64,000 nucleotides of DNA from Toxonevra muliebris. Lineage: Eukaryota; Arthropoda; Insecta; Diptera; Pallopteridae. Of this stretch, positions 58,593-64,000 are shown in pieces (the stretch's first letter is position 1; the number at the start of each line of letters is the position of its first letter). The notes under the pieces are model-generated. The model had not been told where the DNA came from and made no database searches. It saw only the letters and a list, made by a program, of their open reading frames with translations. Both the position numbers and the translations under genes were made by a program. Where the stretch lies: positions 20,846,708-20,910,707 of the forward strand of contig OY829329.1 in assembly GCA_963691655.1 (NCBI GenBank), read 5' to 3'.

Positions 58593-61262
58593 TTTCAGCT
58601 TCACCTGAGTCAAATTTTCAAGAAAACAAAAAATTTAATACAAGCAAGCACAAACATTTTCTTCGTTACATAAAAAAACTAAAAATTCCTACACTCACCA
58701 TACTAACTAAAATCACAAAAAGGCATATTAAAGCTAGCAGCGATGCATTGGCAACACTGGAGGGTCATTCTCATGTAATCAAAACTGCACTATACGAATA
58801 CTAAATAGAGGAAATGGCAGCACAAATATCTTTACAGCAAAAGGATAAAATTCATTTAAATTTTTATTTTTTTCTGGGTTTTTCTTTTCCATACACACAC
58901 AAAGGAAAGCAAAAGCTTAAAACGCTTTGGCAACACTAGCACAGCGCGAAAAAGGCGCGCATTTGGCGGCAGCGATATATGAGCAGCAAGTAGACGGCAA
59001 TGTACGCTTTTAAGAGAGAGAGAGAGAGAGGGAGAGAGAGAGAGAGTTCACTGCAATTTGTGACTGACTTATTTTTCCCATTACAATTTTTTTTTAATCA
59101 AAGTCAGAAATTTTGTGCAAGCAAAAATCCAAGGCTCCAAAAAGTAAAAATAAAATGAAAAAAAAAAAAAAACTGAAGGGAGCAATATTTTGCTTTGAAA
59201 AAGCAACTGGCTGAAAAATATTTTTCTCAAGTATTTTTATTTTTATATTTTTTTTTTTGTAATAATTTGGTTTGAGATTATTGTTTTTTTTTTTGGTAGC
59301 ATGAAATTCTTTTCCCGGTTTTTTGTTTATTTTTTTTCTTTTTTTTCGTTTTTTTTCTTTTTACGTTTATTTTTTTCTTTTTCCCCTTTTTTGTTTTTAT
59401 TTATTTTTATATTGTAGCTCCTCTCTCTATTTACTAATTACGCTATTTAAATCAAACGTCGTTTTGATTTATGGTGCTTTGCCCTTTACTTTGCCTGTTA
59501 AATTATATGCTTTTATTTATAGTATAATTTTAGGAGTATGAAAAAATGTTGAAATACAAATATTTCACAAATTACTCATTTTTACTATGTTGTGCAAGGC
59601 ATAAAGGTTTAAGCTGCTATATTTATCTTTGTTCCTAGTGCTGGTGCTATTTTTGAACCCTTCAAATAACCGCAAATGAATATAAGAAATAAACGCTCAA
59701 AAGTTTGAGGAAAAAACGGAAGAAGCTCTTTTAGGCGCTGTTCAAAAAAAAAGGCAAAAATAAGAAAAAAAACATTGTCTGCTGCTGTCTAGTTGTATAT
59801 TTTTTCCTCCAGGCAGGCAGGCAGGCAGCATTTACGCTAGTACAACAACAAACAAATAAATAAACAACAACTGCTATCTACTGCCTGCTGTGTTGGCAAC
59901 CTAAAAGTATGCAACGAAAAGCATCAAAAGTAACATTTTGCTACAATTTCGTCAACACATGAATGAATACTTGCTATAGCCAAAAAATATAAAAATACTG
60001 GATACTTATATCAGAAATAATTTTTTTTGTTATTTTTCTTCACTTTGCATATACCATAATACCACTCGCTGTAGTTCCGGTTTCCTGTCGAGCCAGACCA
60101 TGCCACACCATTTTGGCCGCCTATTTGAGCGCAGCCACTAAGGAAATATCATCCATAAAATATGCAATAACATTTTATTGGAATAACTCGTTAAACAACT
60201 ACATGAAACGACAAAAGCAAAAGCCCATCATGCGAGTAGCTGCTTTTTTTTTTGCTATAGTTAAACTATAAGGATATGTGCTCATATGTTTGCCTTTTGT
60301 AGCCGATATACAAATATTGCCACAGCAGCACTCATATGTATGTCTATATGTATACTAAGTAAAACAACAACAGCCTCGAAACTTTCGGTAGCAATAGCAG
60401 CGCATAAACGACTAGTAAATCCTACTAATCAAATTTATTATCCATCCACAAAACTATGTATATGCTTGTTAGCAACCAGCTCCTAAAGCTCTTTGCTGCG
60501 ATAGCTACTGCTTTCTCTCCTTTCTGCTTCAATTCTCTTTTCTGCTTATTCGCCTTTTTGCTTCTGCTTCTCCTTCTCCTCCTGTCAGGTTCTAATGCTC
60601 TCTTTGTACTAGCTACATACTAATATGCATATTAAATTTAATTAGTAGCTGCGATAAGCATAAATTTTCTTATTTTTTCTTTCACTCACTTTTCTTGCCT
60701 CTCTCTTTCTCATCCTTTTAATTTTATAGCTACTTTGCTTTTTCATACCATATCAAACGGAGTTGCTTGTTAAGCTTAGCTGTGTGTGTGTGTCTATTAT
60801 AATATATTTTAACCAAATTTTATTATTAAAACTTTTGCTAAAATAAATGGTGTCTTAAATTTAATATTAGTTTAACTATAAATTAAATTTTTGGGTATAT
60901 TGGTTAAGAATTATGTGAAAGAAACAGAAAAATCGCTTAGTGAAGCAATTTTCGGTTCAGAAGGACTTTTTTTTTAGATTATTTTATAAGGAAGATGAAG
61001 TAAGAGAATTCCTAATTGATTTTTTCCATCTTGCTCTAATTTAGAGTAATCTACTTTAATTGGGTTTAATATGATACGATTACCTCAGAACCTTAGTTCG
61101 CCGAGACATCTCCTTAACATTCCATTCTTTCTATCTAAGCCTAAATAGTGGGAATTGAAAGACAAAATGGCATTCATTGTTATGAATTCAATGGCTTACT
61201 TTATTTTAAATCAAGTGATTCTGGAATGAAAAAATTATCTTATTACCTTTCAAAGATTGCTT
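58593..61262. other. Non-coding sequence
   Basis: A (GA)n run lies at about 59013-59046, long T runs at 59220-59400, GCAGGCAGGCAGG at 59813 and (GT)n at about 60780-60792. Unique segments (60040-60500) carry no convincing exon. Confidence 0.6.
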
Positions 61263-62540
61263 TTTTTTTTTGATTTTTTTGTCTTTGATTTCTGGTATAT
61301 AATCTCTGATTCATGGTTTTCAATCTCTAGTGTTTAATCTTTGATTCATGATTCTTGATCTTTGGTATGTGGTCTTTGTTCTATGATCTTCGGTATTTGT
61401 TATTTGATCTCTGATTTTTTGTATTTAGTCTTCGATTCATGGTTCTTGATTTCTGCTATTTAATATTTGATTAATGGTTCTGGATCTCTGGTATTTAATC
61501 TTTTATTCATGGTTCTTTATCTCTGGTATTTAATCTTTGATTCATTTGGTATTTGGTCTTTAATATGTAATATTTGATTTCTTATTTTTGGTATTTAATT
61601 TTCGAATAATGATTTCTTGTATTTAATCTTTGATTCATGGTTTTTGATCTGTGGTATTTAATCTTTGATTCATGGTTCTTGATCTCTGGTATTTAATATT
61701 TAATTCATGGTTTTTTATCTCTGGTATTTAATCTTTGATTTATGGTTTTTGATCTCTGGTATTTGGTCTTTGTTCTATGGTCTTTAATATGTAGTATTTG
61801 ATCACTGATTTTTGGTATTTAATTTTCGATTAATGAATCTTGGTTTGTGGTATTTAATCTTTGATTCGTGGTTCTTGATCTATGGTATTTAATCTTTGAT
61901 TCATGGTTCTTGATCTCTGGTATTTGGTCTTTGTTCTATGATCTATTTGTTATTTGATCTCCGATTTTTGGTATTTAATCTTCGATTCATGGTTCTTGAT
62001 TTCTGCTATTTAATATTTGATTAATGGTTCTTGATCTCTGGTATTTAATCTTTGATTCATGGTTCTTTATCTCTGGTATTTCATCTTTGATTCATTTGGT
62101 ATTTGGTCTTTAATATGTAATATTTGATTTCTTATTTTTGGTATTTAATTTTCGAATAATGATTTCTTGTATTTAATCTTTGATTCATGGTTCTTGATCT
62201 CTGGTATTTGGTCTTTGATATTTAGAATTTGATTTCTTATTTTGGGTCTTTCATTTCTGGTATTTAATCTTTGATTCATGGTTCTTGATTTCTGGTATTT
62301 GGTCTCTGATATTTAGAATTTGATTTCTTATTTTTTGTCTTTGATTTCTGGTATTTAATCTTTGATTCATGGTTTTTGATCTTTGGTACTTAATCTGTGA
62401 TTCATGGTTCTTGATCTCTGGTATTTGGTCTTTAATATCTAGAATTTGTTTTCTGATTTTTGGTCTTTCATATCTGGTATCTAATCTTTGATCTCAGATT
62501 TTTAGTCTTTGATTTTTCATATTTAATCTTTGATTTAAGG
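61263..62540. repeat. 35-bp tandem array with about 550-bp higher-order duplication
   Basis: The basic unit of about 35 bp combines TTGATCTCTGGTATTTAATC with TTTGATTCATGGTTC. A stretch beginning GGTTCTTGATTTCTGCTATT at 61441 recurs at 61991 with the same unusual variants (ATTCATTTGGTATTTGG, TTTTCGAATAATGATTTCTT) in the same order. A block of about 190-200 bp is therefore duplicated at a 550-bp offset with few differences. Confidence 0.88.
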
Positions 62541-62812
62541 TTCAAGGTGGTCCTTTGTAATAGGGTAAAAGAGCGATTTATCTTGAAAAGGAAAGAAAAG
62601 AACCATAAGAGATGAAAACAATGGGTTAACATTTTCCAAAATTAAATTCTACTTAAGACTTTACTATTAAGTACTGAACACTTACATATGTAAAAATAAC
62701 CAAGATACCTTATGTTTTATTATGCCATCATGTTCAGAAATGTTCAAACTTTAGGATCGCGTAAAAAAAATATTTCACGTTAATGCTCAAAATAGAATTA
62801 ACCAAAGTACTC
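62541..62812. other. Spacer before the LTR retrotransposon
   Basis: Unique AT-rich sequence with no gene. The five bases before the LTR, TACTC (62808-62812), would be the left target-site duplication; the right copy lies outside the window. Confidence 0.5.
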
Positions 62813-63199
62813 TGTCGGGAGCAATAGTTCCTGAACTATAATTGTCGCATTTAGTTTTGTCATCCCTAACACATTATATTATCTCTTTCTACTAATTTTA
62901 ATAACTGCATTAGCTAGCATAGTTGTGCAAGCGGGACTTCTTTTAAAAGCTCTCTCTCTTATTTTTTATATATAAACATATATTGCTAGTTCGATTAGCT
63001 GTTCGATTTTTTTGTAAGCTAAACTGTACTTTCATCCAAAATGAATTGTTAATCATTATTGAATTTTCGTGAAGAAAAGACTCTTCAAATAAAGCGTATA
63101 AACTTGTATCGCTACATTTAGTCGTTTTCTTTCATAGTTAATTTTGTCATCATTTTGCTAAAATTTTAATAGTTATTAAAAAAGATTAATAACTCAACA
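62813..63199 (+). mobile_element. BEL/Pao retrotransposon 5' LTR, about 387 bp
   Basis: It begins TGTCGGGAGCAATAGTTCC and ends AACTCAACA, giving the TG...CA ends of an LTR, and is followed by a primer-binding site two bases on. Inside are a TATA-like TATATATAAA near 62967 and AATAAA at 63088-63093, fitting promoter and polyadenylation roles. The partner 3' LTR is beyond the right edge, so LTR length rests on the terminal bases and primer site. Confidence 0.82.
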
Positions 63200-63201
63200 T
63201 T

Positions 63202-63219
63202 TGGTGACCCCGACGTGAT
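63202..63219 (+). promoter_or_regulatory. tRNA primer-binding site of the BEL/Pao element
   Basis: TGGTGACCCCGACGTGAT immediately follows the LTR, separated from its CA by TT, as expected for a minus-strand primer site beginning TGG (complement of a tRNA CCA end). Which tRNA is used was not determined. Confidence 0.75.
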
Positions 63220-63325
63220 TTCGTTGGGAAGGGAAATAAATCGAATTTCACGCCATTTCGATCCCAGCATTATCACGTTTTTTTTTTTGGTTTTTGTTCA
63301 TCGTGTACAGTAGGTACATAATAAA

Positions 63326-64000
63326 ATGGCGCCCACAAAAAAGTCGGACGAAGTTGAGCTAAAAAAGAAGAAGCGCGACTCTATCCTTCAACAAATAATT
63401 TCAATTAATGGTTCTTTGACCATTGAAATGTTACGTGATCTCGACGAAGCTGCTGTGGAGGTTAGGCTTGACCAGGTAGAACGTTTGGAGAAAAGGTTTG
63501 ATGTTGCTCAATCGCAGAGGACGAAGATGACGCCGAAGAGATGCTTACAAGTTTTTCAACGCATTACATCGAAGCGAAAACTAAGCTAACGCGCCAATTA
63601 TACACGTGGCGCAGTTCAGAAGCGCATCGTTCGACTATGCGACTAACTTCCGAAGAGCGTCCATCGGTCATATTCGCTTCTCCGAAGCAACGACTACCGG
63701 TGCTGCAGATTCCAAAATTCAGCGGTAATTACACGGATTGGCCAGATTTCTTTTCTATGTTTAAGACCGTGGTTCACCATGATGCTGACCTAACCAGGAT
63801 TGAGAAATTTCAACATCTTCGTTCTAACCTATGTGACGCTGCATTAGATACCATACGCTCTCTGGAAATTTCTGAGCAAAATTACGATAAAGCGATAGAG
63901 TTATTAAAAAATCGATTTGATAACAAACGCCTTAACTTTCAGGCTCATGTTAGAGACATTTTTCAGTTGAGCAGCGTTGAAGGAGATTCAGTGGGAAAAC
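63326..64000 (+). pseudogene. BEL/Pao gag, 5' part, with a frameshift; runs off the window
   Basis: The ATG at 63326 lies about 105 bp after the primer site and opens a lysine-rich N terminus, then IEMLRDLDEAAVEVRLDQVE, a charged helical region typical of BEL gag. Near 63514 the family-like reading moves to the -1 frame, which stays open to 64000, while the original frame ends at 63589. In the second frame are KLTRQLYTW and IPKFSGNYTDWPDFF, then FQHLRSNL and LLKNRFDN, the hallmarks of the DUF1759 gag domain of BEL/Pao elements. No slippery heptamer is visible at the shift and one is not expected inside gag, so a one-base loss is the simplest explanation. Protease, RT, RNase H and integrase would lie outside the window. 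Confidence 0.85.

Noticed and set aside
63505..63525. Programmed -1 frameshift in the BEL gag
   Set aside because: No slippery heptamer is present and the shift falls inside gag, where this family does not normally shift. A disabling indel is simpler.

Overview
The window looks like nuclear DNA of a higher (schizophoran) fly, perhaps a tephritid fruit fly. The evidence is AT-rich non-coding sequence with CAG/CAA runs and (CA/TG)n microsatellites, short exons separated by multi-kilobase introns, and remnants of transposon groups common in fly genomes (BEL/Pao, Jockey, LOA- and RTE-like LINEs, mariner and Tc1). The species is not identified. No bacterial-type genes, operons, rRNA, intact tRNA or CRISPR array were seen.

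Only one host gene is supported, on the + strand. An exon at 28538-28722 and another at 31911-31985 have consensus splice sites and matching phases, and they read through as one peptide. The cysteine spacing and a GLCY motif recall the beta-propeller of an alpha integrin, but that name is an inference. The 3.2-kb intron between them holds a transposase scrap, a near-perfect hairpin and a 12-copy array of about 115 bp. The gene probably extends beyond the part seen here.

Most of the rest is repeats. From left to right: higher-order repeat (1.06-2.27 kb); LINE RNase H remnant (2.7-3.7); palindrome-bearing satellite (5.6-6.9); Tc1-like MITE (8.08-8.53); GA-rich minisatellite (10.2-11.3); tRNA-related SINE (11.4); foldback element 1 (12.4-14.0); array carrying a TAGATGGCGC motif (15.6-16.5); C-rich composite minisatellites (16.6-18.5); foldback element 2 (19.5-20.6); LOA-like LINE (20.8-21.9); a mariner wreck split by an RTE-like LINE (23.1-26.1); foldback fragment (27.85-28.33); T/G-rich array (33.0-36.2); a second T/G-rich array inside terminal inverted repeats (37.4-40.9); RTE-like remnants with a nested Jockey copy (43.4-46.3); an unassigned coding remnant (47.5-48.66); a minisatellite (48.7-51.25); further arrays (53.0-54.4, 55.9-57.5, 57.95-58.6, 61.3-62.5); and the 5' end of a BEL/Pao LTR retrotransposon running off the right edge.

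Two insertions can be ordered in time by exact target-site duplications: the RTE-like copy into mariner (GGATGATTA) and the Jockey copy into an RTE-like element (CCAAGTCT). The strongest candidates for something undescribed are the foldback family with self-similar interiors, the repeat array bounded by CAGTRGCGGATCTT inverted repeats, and the series of strand-biased T/G-rich arrays. All repeat coordinates were read by eye and boundaries are approximate unless a motif position is given.
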